In this document: positions 45,402 to 58,532 of the stretch, in pieces
How the letters are laid out: each line of letters starts with the position of its first letter
Position numbering within the stretch: the stretch's first letter is position 1
Source of the DNA: Desarmillaria ectypa
Taxonomy: Eukaryota; Basidiomycota; Agaricomycetes; Agaricales; Physalacriaceae
Assembly (NCBI GenBank): GCA_030407005.1
Contig: JAUDYN010000006.1
Span: forward strand, 2,666,001-2,730,000
Length of the DNA stretch: 64,000 bases
Reading direction: 5' to 3'
Notes under the pieces: model-generated
Databases searched by the model: none
Told to the model about the DNA's origin: nothing
Seen by the model: the letters and a program-made list of their open reading frames with translations, nothing else
Program-made: the position numbers and the translations under genes

Positions 45402-48183
45402 ATGCTCGAGAAGGATGACCATGAATCCCATGCACCGCTGCCTATCCGACGTCTGCAAGAATCGTTGATAAATCGAATTGCTGCAGGAGAGGTTTGTTTT
45501 TTTCAGCCGAACTATCCACGATTTGATTGGACCATTATCTTCAGGTCATTCATCGACCTGCATCTGCCTTGAAGGAACTAGTAGAGAACTGTCTCGATGC
45601 GGGGTCGACGTCGATACGAGTCACCGTGAAAGAAGGTGGCATGAAGCTTCTACAGATCCAAGATAATGGGTGCGGCATTCACGTACGTTTATTTGTATCT
45701 GGCAAGTTGATATCCCGTTTCTCACTGTCCGAAGAAAGCAGACCTACCGATTCTGGCGGAGCGGTTCACAACGTCCAAGCTATCTACCTTTTCCGACTTG
45801 TCCAAGATTTCCACGTATGGCTTTCGGGGAGAAGCCCTTGCTTCCATTTCTCATGTTGCCCATTTAACCGTTGTGACCAAGACTAAGACAGAGACATGTG
45901 CATGGAAGTAAGGAGACCGAAATCTAATGCTGCACTGCTAATCATTTCTAAAAAAGAGCTTCTTATTCTAACGGAAAGCTCGCAGAGACGCAGCCAGGGA
46001 AAACTTCCGAACCTAAACCTTGTGCTGGAAATGATGGGACCACTATCACCGTAGGCACACTTCTCGCTGATTCAGATTGAACTAACTCTGTCTTTAGATA
46101 GAGGATCTCTTCTACAATACACCCAACCGGCTATCTGCCCTTCGAAGTGCATCAGAGGAGTATTCCCGGATTCTTGACGTGTTGACCAAGTATGCTATTC
46201 ACAACTCTAACGTGTCTTTCGTTTGCAAGAAGGTGTCCTTTACTGCATCAAGGGATCGTTCTATGTGCGCTGACGGTGTCGAGATAGGCAGGTTCCGCTG
46301 CACCGGACTTGTCAACTCCCTCTTCTTCTTCGACGCCCCAGGCCGTACGGATGCTCTATGGCCATTCCATTGCCAAAGAGCTGCTCCACTCTGAAGTCTC
46401 ATCCGGTGTTGGCAGTGTTGATTCAGAAGCCTGGTCCGCCGAAGCACACTTCACAAATGCTAACTATCAGGCAAAAAGGACTACTTTCTTGCTTTTTATC
46501 AACCGTGGGTGTAATTTTTTTTTTACCTTGGGCGTGCTTTGCTCATATTCTTCTAAGATCGACTCGTGGAATCATCTCGTATGAAGCGTGCGCTTGAGGG
46601 TGTTTACAACGGCATCTTACCTAAGGGCTCTTTCCCTTTCATATATCTAAGGTACGCTGCTCAGTAGTTACACTCGACGCCCTGGTATCATTGTATGACA
46701 GTTTAACTATTGATCCGCGGTCAGTGGATGTCAACGTGCATCCAACAAAAAAAGAGGTGTATTTCCTGAACGAGGAAGCCATCACCGAATGCATTTGCGA
46801 TAAATTGTTGCAAACACTTACCACGAAGAACCATTCACGAATCTTTGAATATCAAACCTTACTTACCGGCGGAGTATCGGACAGCAGTAATCAGTCCATT
46901 TCCAAGAATCGCACAGGAAAAGAACGCGATGTCGAGACAGGGACCAACGAAGCGGAGGAGAATGAACTATCATCCACTCGTAAGAAGCTCCTCTCATCTT
47001 GCATTTAATCTGACAGTTGTATCAGAAGTAGAATCTCGGAGAAAGACATACTCTCACAATAAAGTTCGCGCATCCCTACAGGACCGGACTTTGGATTCGA
47101 TGTTCCCAATCGTAAATCCTAGCCAAATAGAGGGCTCTTCTTCCCGTACTGCTGCCAGCGTGTTGTCACCTGGAATGACAAAGGCGCGAGAGATTAAGGA
47201 GTCAGAATGTATTCTTACTTCTGTCCAGAACCTGCGACACAGCGTGGTCAAGGGAAAACATCGACGTTCGTGCCTCCTACCTTCGGCCCGTAGAGTTGCT
47301 GACCTTGAATCAAGTTCTTACTGAAATTCTCGAGAAACACATATTTGTTGGTATCGTCGATTCTAACCGATGTCTTTCTTTGGTCCAACATTCGACTAAA
47401 TTATATCTTGTCAACCATGCGGCTCTCGCGTATGTGACTTTTGCGTTACTCACTTCGCGGTGCATTCATTGTGACGATTACAGAGAAGAACTGTTCTTCC
47501 AGCTGGCACTACGTCAATTTGGCGATATGACTAAATTAAAGTTGGATCCACCGCCTCCCCTGCGAAAGCTGGTCCAAATTGCCGTAGACGCCGAAGATAC
47601 AACGGAGGATACGAAATTGACGAAAGCCCAGATCGTTGATGTTAGCATTTCACTTTCGAGTACTATGATTCTGATCGGCAACTGACACCTACGTAGAGGA
47701 TAGTCGATATTCTCGTGACACGACGAGATATGTTAGCGGAGTACTTTTCCCTCGACATATCACCCGATGGCTTGGTTGAGAGTCTACCACTCTTGCTTCA
47801 TGACTATACGCCCAATCTGGATAAAGTCCCCTATTTTCTCATGCGCCTTGGTCCGCAAGTATGCAGCGTCTGCATCGAGGTTTGATTGTCATATTGATCC
47901 CCGTATCATATAGGTGAGCTGGACGTCAGAGAAGGAATGTTTCGAATCTTTTCTTCGTGAATTGGCCTATTTCTATGTTCCTGGACCAGCACCATGCTTT
48001 GACCCAGCAGCGCCAAAGACGGACGAGCAAAAGGCGCAAGACAAGGCTGAACGATGGCAGGTCCAGCATATTCTATTCCCTGCAATGAGACGCTATCTGA
48101 CTGCCCCAAAATCATTACTGGAACGAGATGTTGTTCAAATTGCTGATCTGCCTAATCTCTACAAGGTATTTGAACGTTGTTGA
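45402..48183 (+). CDS. MLH1: DNA mismatch repair protein MLH1
   Basis: MutL homologue that pairs with PMS1, MLH2 or MLH3 and directs strand-specific mismatch repair. ATG 45402 gives [18 protein letters not shown], spliced to [20 protein letters not shown] with the GHKL ATPase Glu/Asn, then [21 protein letters not shown] and [16 protein letters not shown]. The transducer domain has FLLFINHRLVESS and [11 protein letters not shown]. After a variable linker, the C-terminal dimerisation domain runs from [15 protein letters not shown] through [14 protein letters not shown] and [13 protein letters not shown] to [17 protein letters not shown]. The invariant end KVFERC precedes TGA 48181-48183. Introns include 47266-47314 (49 nt), which gives [12 protein letters not shown]. 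The gene appears intact. It is convergent with TAO3 (157 bp between stops). Confidence 0.96.
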
Positions 48184-48339
48184 TAGTTCTATATTTTACG
48201 CGAGATACAGAGTACATTCTATTATTGTCAATAATCCCAAGCGCCAGAGCGCGTAATGTAATGATGCCAGCAATGTCCCGTAATACATGTAATGTGTGTG
48301 AAGTGAGAAAGATATGCAATATACAGTGAGAAGATGCTA

Positions 48340-51300
48340 CTAATGATATCGAGAACCATTTGGAACACTATGAAAAACGCTAGGTGAATCAAAAATAAAA
48401 GCATCCGCTTCATCATCGCTATCAGAAAATCCATCGGAGTCATCGTCTGAGCCTTCCACTGCGCTGACTCGGAACACATCAACGAAGGGGGTTGGAGGTA
48501 CATCAGAAATTACTTCAGGAGCAGTTGACTTGGCGAGGATAGCAGCCACACGAGCTTCTAATCTGCGATTGGGTACGGACATGGGAGCTGGAAGTGATGG
48601 TTCATCTTGGAAGAACGTCGTGAGATCGTGTAGGTTCTGCACAAGACCACCTAAGTCTTCCTCCGTAGGTTTGCGTGTGACGAGGGCTTCAACTTCCTCT
48701 GGTTGGAAGTCAATACGAGATGGTCGTGACGGCATCGAACAAGTGTCGAAAACGCCCATCATATTGGCACGACAAGTTTCACGCACAGTATCGGCTTGAG
48801 CTACGCACCATCCGGAGTCCTCTGGAACTCCAAAAACAATCGCTGCAGATTGATCCTCCTTCATGAGGTTACGAGCGTGCATACTCATCCTCAATACATG
48901 CTTCGCCGCCAGGCCTCCGGACATAGCCATGGGCTCCTCCAGGACATCGAGTGCTTGCGGTGCGAGATCGGTCTCCAACAGTCGCAGCAAGGGCATAAGC
49001 ATCTCCGAACCGAGACGTTCAACAGGGCTCCGGGTTTGTTGAAAAAGAACTTTCACGATCTGCATGGCATGAATGCGCAACCACCGTTCTTGATTCAATG
49101 CCAGTCCCAAAAGCAGGGTCACTATCTGTGTCCAGGAGGTAGCCCCATAGTACTCTCGTAAGCTAGACACCGATTGACGTAGGAAGTCGTCTCGTGTTCT
49201 GAAATGACCTTTTGCAAAAGAGGACATGATCTTTCCAATGCTTTGTCTACCCTCTTGTTTTGCCAATTCCCCGATGTTCTCCGCGAAACGCGACAAGTCT
49301 TCATCAATTTGACCTTTATCAGAACTCATGGCATGAAGAAACCAGGGCAATGAAACCGTGTATAAATCACGGACGCGCCCCTCCGTAGGATCAATTAGCA
49401 TACCGTCCTTGAACACGGTCATGGTCTGCAGAATTTTCATGGTTTTCGTACTTGTCACCGAAGAGCGCAAGCCAGCAAGCAGTGCAGGTTGTAGACCGGA
49501 TGATCCGACCCAATCTTTCGGTCGGTGGTTGAGGAAGAGTTCCGATGTGCTTGGATCATCGAGATTGACCCTACTCAAGAGAGTGCTGACGAAGCAGAGC
49601 GCATTGGAAAACTCTTTCTCGAGAGTTGTGGATAGGGCCGCGCATGCACACCAGAACATCTGAGGGAACAACGATACGTTGAAATTCTCGTGAGCAGCGA
49701 GCGCATTGAATGTGAGAAGTATCTCCGACGCGAATGACTGGACGCCATCGTCAGGAGAGGCTATGGTCAGAGAAAGCCGACCCAGAAGATTAGCGAGGTC
49801 TCCTATTGAGGTGCGTGGCATGAGTGCTCTGAAAGTCTGCAGGGATCGGAATGCGAGATGGCGAAAAGCGCATTGAGTGCTCCAATCTAGAGCCAATGTA
49901 CCCCAGGCTTCTCTAATACCGGGACAAAGAGGCTGTAAAATGTCCAAAACTCGGTCACATAACCATTTCATCTTGGGTTCACATTCCTGGCTTGTCTCAT
50001 CTTCTCCCCAATACATCGCTGGTGCCTCCGATTCCATATCCTTGACAGCTTGTTTGATGGCTGCGCGACTCCCATACAAGGAACGGTCCTGGAGTTCATC
50101 GTAACCAGGAGTCCACGACCTCAGGATCTGGAACAACATATACTGTGCTCTGTGCCGTACAAAAGGAGTCCGATGGTCAATGTGGATCAAGATAGAGTGG
50201 AGGAGGACGGGTAGTTGTGGCCGAAGCTCCCAGCACCGTTGCAGAGCAACATCAGCAAGGAAAAGCCACGCGAACTGAGCGCCACCCAAAGACAGCCGCG
50301 GTTGCTTATCTGCAAACAAGGCATCCAGATCGGACCACAATTCCATATCACCAGCGGTTGGAAATGCCAATCTGTGATCTATCGTGGGTATCACCCGCAC
50401 AGGTTCAATTACCGTACACAAGTCTTCATAGATAGCCCTCCCGATGGCTGTCTGGCAGATGCACGCGACAATGTTTGCCGCGCAATTGACGAAGATGATA
50501 CTTCCAACCTTGTGCGACTGCTCCACAAGAAACCGGACTGCGGCATGGCCATTTGCTTCATGGGGATGCTCGACCAGCTTCGACCAGAGAGCCATGACTT
50601 GTTCGGTATGCGACTTTGCATACCGTAAGGTTAGGCAAAGCAAATGGTAGAGCGCTGAATGACCATGTTCGCGCAAGCCGGTTTTATCATCTGTCATGAG
50701 GGGAATATTGGAAATCCAGAATTCCAAACTTTGGAGGAGGAGGAGAATGACGGTGGATGATGACTCTGGCATAGTTGGTAGCCATGCTCCCAGCTTAGAA
50801 AGTATGTTTAATGCCTCTTCTGGGTGCGCTCCCGCAAGAAATTCAGATACCAAGGCATGCGCATGAGTGTACATGGCAGACGCCGAGCTTTCAACCGTTG
50901 CTTCCAATTGTGACATGCTGAGTAGGTCGGACGTTTGGTGATGAATTGCTTCAAGCATACTGAAAGCTTGACGACGAAACTCGATACGTTGATGGCAGAG
51001 GTTCGACAGACCTAGACACACGATCTGGGCAAAGGTAAAGCCATGGGCATCCGTATCATGTATCATGTCCACGATGACCTGGAAGAAGCGGCTACTGCAT
51101 GTTTCGCTGTCATCGACGCCAATCACAGCGCGTCTCACCGACTCGGCAAGAAGAGCGGACTCTTTAGGGTTTGCGAGAAGCAGCGCTTTCAGTGCTCGCC
51201 TAGAACGTGAATTCAACAAGGATACAACTTTCTATTGTCCGAAAAAACTCACTTGCCGCGATCTTGCGATGGGATGTGTTCCGATGCAAGAATCGAGCTA

Positions 51301-54300
51301 AGCCGATCAAGGACAGCAGTCGCGGTCAAAGGTTTGAGGTTCTCCGACGATGAACGCTCCAACGGTGACCCCGACGAAACACCAGGCGGAGAGAAAGCTT
51401 TAGGCTAAGACAGTAATTCAGCACCACATGTTAAAGAAATGATAACACATACACATAATGATGCCAATGCACCGATGGCTGCATAAGATAAGAGCTCAGA
51501 TTCTTTCTTAAATGTCTCGATCGCATTGCCGTCCTCATACTGAAGGTCTGACGCTGCGGCCTTCTGCATAGAGGCCAAACGCTGCTTCACTGCTGAGGGC
51601 TGAGGGCCAAGGGTACACCACTCCTCACACAGCCTATAGAGAGTAAGATGGGTGTTCCCTGGGATGAATCTATCGGAACCTTCCAGCGTAGAGAGACCAT
51701 CAAACACTTTTTCAACGATACCGCAGAAATAAGTACGTAGTCGATGGAAACTGTGGCTGTCCCGATTTTCTGGAGCGCCCAGGAATGCCTGAGTGTTACG
51801 AACAAATTTGAGTACGTTCGCTAATGCGGCTTGTCTTCCCGTCGATCGTTGTTGTGGCAGATAATGGGCGGTCAGATAGTAAATTCTGGCAACAGCTGCG
51901 TGCAGACGTTCCTGTCGACGACTTCTGTCACCAAAAACAACACCAATCTTGGTATCATTAGGCGAGCGTGCAGCGAGAATGCCCATGTTCTGTTCCACCG
52001 CTGCTGCAATGCCTGCCTTGCCTCGTGGGTCATCATACACTTGGCGTCCTACCAGAAGACTCAAATCTTCCAGAAGCTGAGGATAAGCGCTGGATGAGAA
52101 AGAACTAATGCAAAGAACGGCTGCGTCCCGGAATGCGACATACTCCGAGTCTAAAAATGGTGTCAGATAACGAAATAAACCCCTTGTCGTTGTCAGACGC
52201 TCGCGCTCAAAGCTAACATCTGACGGCGCTCGGGAGTGCTCTCGACCAAGATGTGTAAGAGCTGGCCGCGAAGATTCGGGGAGTGTGGCGGTTGAACTAA
52301 GAATCTTGACCCAAAGATACCACTGGTCAATAACGGCTTTGTTGTCTTTGACCTTGCGAAACCCATCTGGTGGCCTGGACTGACCAGCAGGCACCCGCGT
52401 GTTCATCCCTGTCAACCCTGCAAGATGTGACACGGTAGAATGATATCGAGAAGCGGCAAATACAACGGTATCCCGGAACGTCGCAAGAGTGGGACCAGCT
52501 TTGTCCGCGCAGGTGTGCATGAACGCCGAATATATGAATCGCCACAGCTTTCGGTCCTTATCTATCTTGCTTTCAGCTAACTTCAGTAGCTTATCAGCTC
52601 TCTTGGATTCCCGCCATTGTCGTAGACGATCAATATCAACTTCGTCAAGGAATTCATCGTAGCCAGTGAAGTAAGAGTTGTCAGCGCTTTTGCAAAGCAG
52701 CGATATGTAATACATCAAACCATCAGGATGATTCGACGATTCAGGCCACAGCTTTTCAGATAGCTGGGACAAAAGCCTTGCGATCTTTGCACCAATGTCG
52801 TGGATTCCGGTTGCCTCATGCGTCAATAAGAACATAACGCCCGCCTCGAGTTCATGACACCTTGCCCAAATAGTTTTCTCTTCCTTAACATAGGCCTCCC
52901 GCGGCGATTGCATAAGGTCGATGATCCATTTTTCAACGATTTCTTCCCACAGAGACAGCAGCTGAACTGACTCGACCAGCAACTTATTCCCAATACCGTC
53001 TTGCAAGGAACGCGGAGGATTGAAAAGAAACGTGTTGTATTTTGCAAGCACTACGAGAGCTTGGACGGGGTCTGCCATAAAGCGTCGCACGGCTTCACCG
53101 GCGATTTCAGTCAGGATAGGCTCGATGTGAATGACACCGCGCAAGAGCATGTCAACTGCGTCAGGGATGGAGATTGAGGAATGCAGGAATCGTGGCCACG
53201 TCTGGAAGCATGCAGCCAAGGTGCTAATCTGGGGCTGAAGGTGATTGGGATAGGCAACACGAACTCCTTCCGGATGGCGCCTCACAACAAGATTATGAGG
53301 TTCCTCGTACGACGTATTCATCGTGTATGCCCACTGGTCATCGAGAACGGAAAATGATCCAACTGTGTTAGAGCAGACCTTCGCTACAATGACAAGGACC
53401 GAGCCGAGGCGATCGAACACATCCTGCAGCGATGGCCTGGACAAAACGGAGGCAGGAAGCCATTCAGACGATGAACCATAATCTTCTGTGGGGACTGGGG
53501 AAAAGAAGTCGCTGCTGGATGGCCAGGAGGGAGCAGAGGCTTCTGTCTCGATAAGTCTGAAAGACAGGATGATTGCTTGAATGGCAACAGTCATCCGCTC
53601 ATATGCTACGACATTTGCGACATTGCCTCCGGAAAGATTAGTGGAATTGATAGCGGATTCTTGGAGAAGTTCAAGGCAGAGGTCTCTCCCGTAATCAAAA
53701 TGTCGCGACAAGATGAAGTGGGTGATGTATATCAATGGTTCAACGCCATCGTCTTGAGGAGGAAAAACAGTAAGCCGATTAGGTGGGAAAAAGTGTTTGA
53801 GTAGATTATCCAACTTGGAGGTAGTCGTGGAAGCGGATTCTTGGCATCGATAGAGGTATGTCCACATCAAGCGGATGACGCCATTCATGATTGGAACCCG
53901 AAGAGACTTCTCCTGCAAAATATTTAGATAATGAATGACAGATTGAAAGAGGCCTAATCGTACCTTGAGCTTGGATAAGCTTGATTCAAAGCACGACACC
54001 CAATGCTTCCGGAAGTAATTTTCTGGAGCAACACATAAACTAGTGATTACCAGAGGAAACGCGACGTTCCAATACCGCGGTTTTGACATCATCTCTCTTG
54101 CTTTTGGATAGATAATCTCGATCGCCTTGGCCCACATGGGATTGTTAGTTTCAGCTTGAGCAGTCTATAGATTGCATTTTGAGATTGAGTTCTGCCGATC
54201 CTATGATTAGCCGTACCTTTCCTATTGGATGCAAGATTTGTACCAGAGTCTCAGCGAATGCAGACTTTAATTTGAAACCGTGGGCGTGGGCAAAGGATTT

Positions 54301-56028
54301 CGCGAAAGACTCCAAAAACTCAGCACCTTCTTCAAAATCCTCCGGAGGCCAAACCTAGAGAATTCCTGTGAGGCTCTGACCTTTAGGGAAAGCGAAGCGA
54401 TCTACCTTCAATTGCACGTGCTTGATAGCTTTGACAAGATTCTCAAATTTCATGTCATCTTTGGTAACTTGGCCCTGAGCGACCGGCGCCAGTTCCGAAA
54501 GGAACCGATCTGTAATGCTCATAAATCTTTTCGTGAAAAGGACGTTGGTTCTGAGCTCAATAACAGCGTAACCAATTGCTCACCTGACGTTGGCCAAATG
54601 CCCCAACATAGTGGCATATAATTCTGCATTAGTACGATGATTCGCAGACTGCAATAGAAGCTTGAGGTCCGGTTTCTTGAACTCTTCGAAAGTGGTCTTC
54701 TCCAGACTATAGCCTAGGGCCTCTCCTAGTCCATCTTTCGGTAACGATTGTAGCACTGCGATTAGAGCACGGCACATGATATAAATCGCTGCCAGTGACT
54801 TGCGCTCGTTGAGCAGGGCAGGGACGTCCGTCGTGCGCACAGTGCGAACGGCGCCAGGAGGAGACTGAGCCATGTGAAACCTGATTATGTCCGATCCAAC
54901 ATTTTCCACTTGACTTTTTCGCCATCGCATAACGGAGTCAACGACAGGCTTTGCATGCTTCTGTGCAATCTTGCCTAGAGAGTTTAAAATTTCGTCGAAC
55001 GTTGAATCGACACCAGGCCCCATGAAATGGGTCAGCAAAGGTTCTTGTTCCTACGATCGATTTAGAATCAAAAAGTACCACCGAGTAATCATGGCGCACC
55101 AAAATTTGCCGTAGAAACGTATCAATTTTTCCTTCAGCCAGGCTAGCAAACCGGATGAAGACTGCGTGTAGTGCAAAGTCTGAAGGCGTCTTAGGATCCA
55201 TGACTACCTTGTCTTCTTCAAAATCTGGCGTCTCTGAGCGAACCATGCCATTTGGGAACCGCGGCACCGGTGGAGGGGAGGATGAAAACTGCCCATGCCC
55301 ATCGCTACCAGTATCAGATATATGGAATATGGAGCCGGACTGAGAATGATACGATTTGGCGTAGGAATGGCTTTTGGATCTAGCAGACGGCAAACCACGC
55401 ATGTATCTAGGTTCGGCAGAAGCAGGGGTAGCTGGTCTACCAAACTGGGGGCTCATAGCGGGTGGTATACCCTTTGCAGAGGTTGGCATCGGCGAAACAT
55501 TGTTGAGGGAAGACGTGGAGCGGTTGAAAGCGTTCTTCAGCACGGAATTAGACTGATAGTCAAGAGACGGTACGGGGGGTAGTTCCGTGTTCTTACCGCT
55601 CTTGAAAGCATTCCTCAAGGAAGCAAAGGAAGACTTTTTGGGAAAGCTGGAAGAGCTGGAAGCCGCGATGGAGGAATGTGACGAATGGACAAAAGAGGTC
55701 TGGGACCTATTGGGATACCGTGCAGTAGCAGAATTCGTGGAGTCGACAGACGTGACAGAGTCACCTCTAGCATGGGAATTGAAGTAACTTCTGTTGTCCG
55801 CGGTCGGAGTCATTAGCGTAGGTGAATCCTGGCCTGAACCATTCGAGCTCGCCCCAAATCCTCCTCCGAATCCAAACTGGTTCCCAGCAGACCGACCGAA
55901 AGGGATTGTCGAGGAGTTGTAGTCGTCATCCTCAAAATCTATTGAGGATTCCAGTAAATTACCTGCAGAACAATAATCAAGCAAAACGCACCTGGAATCG
56001 TAATCTGGATTCCTTCGGACATCCTCAT
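48340..56028 (-). CDS. TAO3: TAO3/Mor2/Furry cell-morphogenesis scaffold
   Basis: Very large HEAT/armadillo-like scaffold (roughly 2,400 residues) that activates NDR kinases (Cbk1/Orb6) in the RAM/MOR polarity pathway. ATG 56026-56028 (or 56020-56022) gives MSEGIQITIP; a 53-nt intron (55939-55991) joins it to DFEDDDYNSS. Next are a 300-residue Ser/Gly-rich disordered region and the conserved Furry N-terminal block STFDEILNSLGKIAQKH (about 54935-54985). There follow long helical repeats across 51405-54137, a linker exon around 51250-51395 (PLTATAVLDRLSSILASEH), and the C-terminal region 48340-51219, including WELRPQLPVLLHSILIHIDH and SPVERLGSEMLMPLLRLLE. The tail is acidic (SDSDDEADAF). Exons of 2.7-2.9 kb contrast with the tiny exons elsewhere. 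No frame break seen. Confidence 0.95.
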
Positions 56029-56281
56029 TTCGTCAATTGCGGGTATACCAATCCTCCCAACACGTCAGAGCCTCCCGTGCTGCCTCTGGCAGCGTCAAGC
56101 GACGTCAAGTCGATATCGAATGCAGTGCAGTAGTAGGCAAGGAAGAAGTTCAGAACTTTTCTGCCGGTTATGGCTGATGCCTCCCTTGGTAAACACGTGC
56201 AAATTCCGTTCTAATGTGGGTCCATATGTATTTATTTATTGTGCGTTTGCCTCCGAACTACTACCCTATGCGCCGTACGAT

Positions 56282-56974
56282 ATGGAAGCCTTCTTCGACA
56301 ACAAGAACAATGTCGTGAATGCACAAATTCGCTCCTCTGTAGATTCATCCGTGCTGTACACCTTGAAGACGACCTTCAACTTTCGTGGACGGTACTTGAC
56401 CATTCTTCAAGACGCCAATCCAGGGCCGGGCGGCGTAGTGACCGTTGGAGCAATACACTGGCAAGACAGGATTATGGAAGTCCTGGGACACAAGAAGAAA
56501 TTCTCCGATATCAAGAGACATGCAGGCAAACCCTTTCGCAAGTAAGTCATTCACTAGAAGCAATATGTCTCTTTCTTATATGTTTTCTGCTTCACAGATG
56601 CAGATTCTGGAAATGGGAAGAAGGTAGAACCGAGTACTCATTAAGATATAACTATGAAGATTGGAAGGTGCGCGTATTGTTCACTGTGTCTGCCAGCGTT
56701 ACATGTCGTGTAGGCTATTCTTCCAAATGACGAGGTCGCCGGAACTTTCGCTGTTCCTTTTCGACCCCATGTGTTCTCCAAGCCCACACCGACCACGCTT
56801 GAGCTCACGCGGGAGGGACTTGCGAAAGATGAGGTGTTTCTCATTTTGATTTTCGTGTATTCAGAAGCCAAGCGACAGGACCAGACGGTAAGCTCCTCTC
56901 CCTTTACTGACGCCCTTAGGCTGATCACACTCGTATAGAACAGCTCTGTCGGTGCTGGCTCGGAGGGCTGGTAA
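56282..56974 (+). CDS. DUF6593-like basidiomycete protein
   Basis: Protein of about 185 residues of unknown function. ATG 56282 starts MEAFFDNKNNVVNAQI. Exon 1 ends at 56541 and joins FRK|CRFWKWEEGRTEYSLRY; further introns follow YEDWK and DQT. The pattern is a beta-rich tubby-like fold: VLYTLKTTFNFRG, WQDRIMEVLG, a KW-rich strand, NDEVAGTFAVPFR and TTLELTREGL. It ends with a hydrophobic strand (DEVFLILIFVYSEA). This resembles the DUF6593 family, abundant in Agaricomycetes. It is divergent from TAO3 with about 250 bp between the start codons, a likely shared promoter. Family name moderately sure; function unknown. Confidence 0.75.
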
Positions 56975-57143
56975 TAACGATAATGAAGAATGTTGGATCT
57001 CTTTTACTTAGATGGACTTTTCCTTTCTCTCTCTCTCAATGTACAGACATGCGGACTTTGATCACGGAACGATACATATGTAGGATCCTCATTGCTCAAC
57101 GAACATCACACCCTATGATACCCTCAATTTACGGATATATTCT

Positions 57144-57508
57144 TCACGGAGTCGGAGCAAAAAGAGCTACAGTAGCGCAGGCAGCAGAGCATCTGTACAA
57201 GCATGTAAGTGCAATATCGATCTTAAAGATGAAATTACGCACGTTCCCAACGCAGCATTGCAAGCGATAACAACAGCAGGGGCTGCTGGCGCTGCGATAA
57301 CTGTTCCAAACGTGAATCCAGCAGCCGCATAGCACGCTACCACCACGGTATTACAGCCTATACATCTCGGACGATCAGATAGCGCTCACAGATGCCACCT
57401 TTGTTACCTACCAGTTTGGCAAATACCATACGCGATGGGACCTGCATGGACCTGAGGCGCAAGGGCCAGGGATGTGGCAAGAAACGCAAAAGCTCGAGAG
57501 AGACGCAT
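57144..57508 (-). CDS. Small Cys-rich secreted protein
   Basis: Three exons give about 85 residues. ATG 57506-57508 encodes a signal peptide, MRLSRAFAFLATSLALAPQVHA, then GPIAYGICQTG. An intron (ending near 57353) joins GCNTVVVACYAAAGFTFGT, and after IACNAALGTC an intron of about 50 nt with donor GTGCGT leads to CSAACATVALFAPTP and stop at 57144. Six cysteines with CQTGC, ACYAAAG, ACN, LGTC and AAC spacing define a small fungal family of Ala-rich secreted proteins of unknown function. It is transcribed towards the DUF6593-like gene, 169 bp between stops. The processed product would be about 60 residues. Confidence 0.82.
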
Positions 57509-57699
57509 GATCTTGTCACTGGTGTAGTAGTCGAACAGATGGGGTTTATGATCTTGCAACCGATTATTCAACGACTCATATACGACTACAGCCTGGTCAG
57601 CTGTCTTCACGCGCTTTCTGTATCGTCCAATGATTTCGAGGATAATAATAATTCTGATAAGCGCGCGGCGCTTAGAGAAATGAATTGTAGCGCTTAGAT

Positions 57700-58010
57700 G
57701 GAGCCGAATGAATTCCGTATCCCTGACAAGCATCAAATATTAGCTACCGCTTGTCAGGGATGAACATAACGACAAGGTAAGAAAGTCCAGACGCAAGATC
57801 TGAGTACTGCGAGGACGGGGCTATGTCGAGTTAAACGTCCGCCTCATTGGTGTGAAGACCGTATGAGGCGCATACCAACGGTAGTAGAGAAGAACAGCAT
57901 TCAATCACTGAAGATCCGTATGGCGCCTATCTGTATTGAATGACACGCGCTTCTCGCGATGTCAAGCATCACGGCTATAGCCCAGATCGCACCACTTTAC
58001 TGCCTGATCT
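57700..58010 (+). ncRNA. Candidate RNase P/MRP-like RNA (structured non-coding region)
   Basis: No coding frame. A perfect 13-bp inverted repeat (57719-57731 with 57749-57761) forms a hairpin like the P3 arm. GAAAGTCC follows at 57781-57788 (like conserved region I), then GAGGACGGGGC at 57811-57821, a hairpin CGCCTCAT/ATGAGGCG (57840-57870), and GAACAG (57892-57897) directly followed by a hairpin CATTCAAT/ATTGAATG (57898-57942). The order resembles eukaryotic RNase P RNA, where GAACAG also precedes a stem, and the first box resembles MRP RNA. I could not find the region V strand that should pair with region I. Ends are guesses. Confidence 0.28.
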
Positions 58011-58532
58011 ATAACAATTAACCTAGTACATGATTCACAAGCAAGATGCTGATGCTCCAACTCGAATATGAACAAACAGAATCAGTGGCAAGTAAATAGA
58101 TGAAGCAAGGCAACAATGGTCCACGAACAGAGATATAAAGCACTTCCAACAAAGCTACCGTGCCATGCGAAAATCGATCCTCACAATTGTCAGCAGTGTC
58201 CGGCTAGATTCGCCAGGCCACTCCGGTAGCAATGCTATACTTCTTTATTACCCTACTACGTAGCAACGAGTTCTTCTTCTCTTCTCATAGATCTATGCTC
58301 ACACACGGACGTTCGACGCGGAATGTCACATCCTCATTGCGACTCAAACAATGAAATTCTTCGTGGAGTTTCGCAAAAAGTAACACAGAAAGACGCAGCA
58401 GAGCACCCGAATACGTATGTAAGTATAAGACCGAGTGTAAAGATGGAATCACCTACGGCGCCTACGCCGTGAGAAAAGACAATGGTTTTATCCATATTTG
58501 TTCTGATTAATTATGTAACTGCAAGTCCGTAA

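Noticed and set aside
47266..47293. A 28-nt intron in MLH1
   Set aside because: A 49-nt intron (47266-47314) with a CTGAC branch-like motif fits better and gives [12 protein letters not shown], as in other MLH1 proteins.
55963..55991. A 29-nt intron at the start of TAO3
   Set aside because: A 53-nt intron (55939-55991) gives MSEGIQITIP|DFEDDDY, the expected start of the family.
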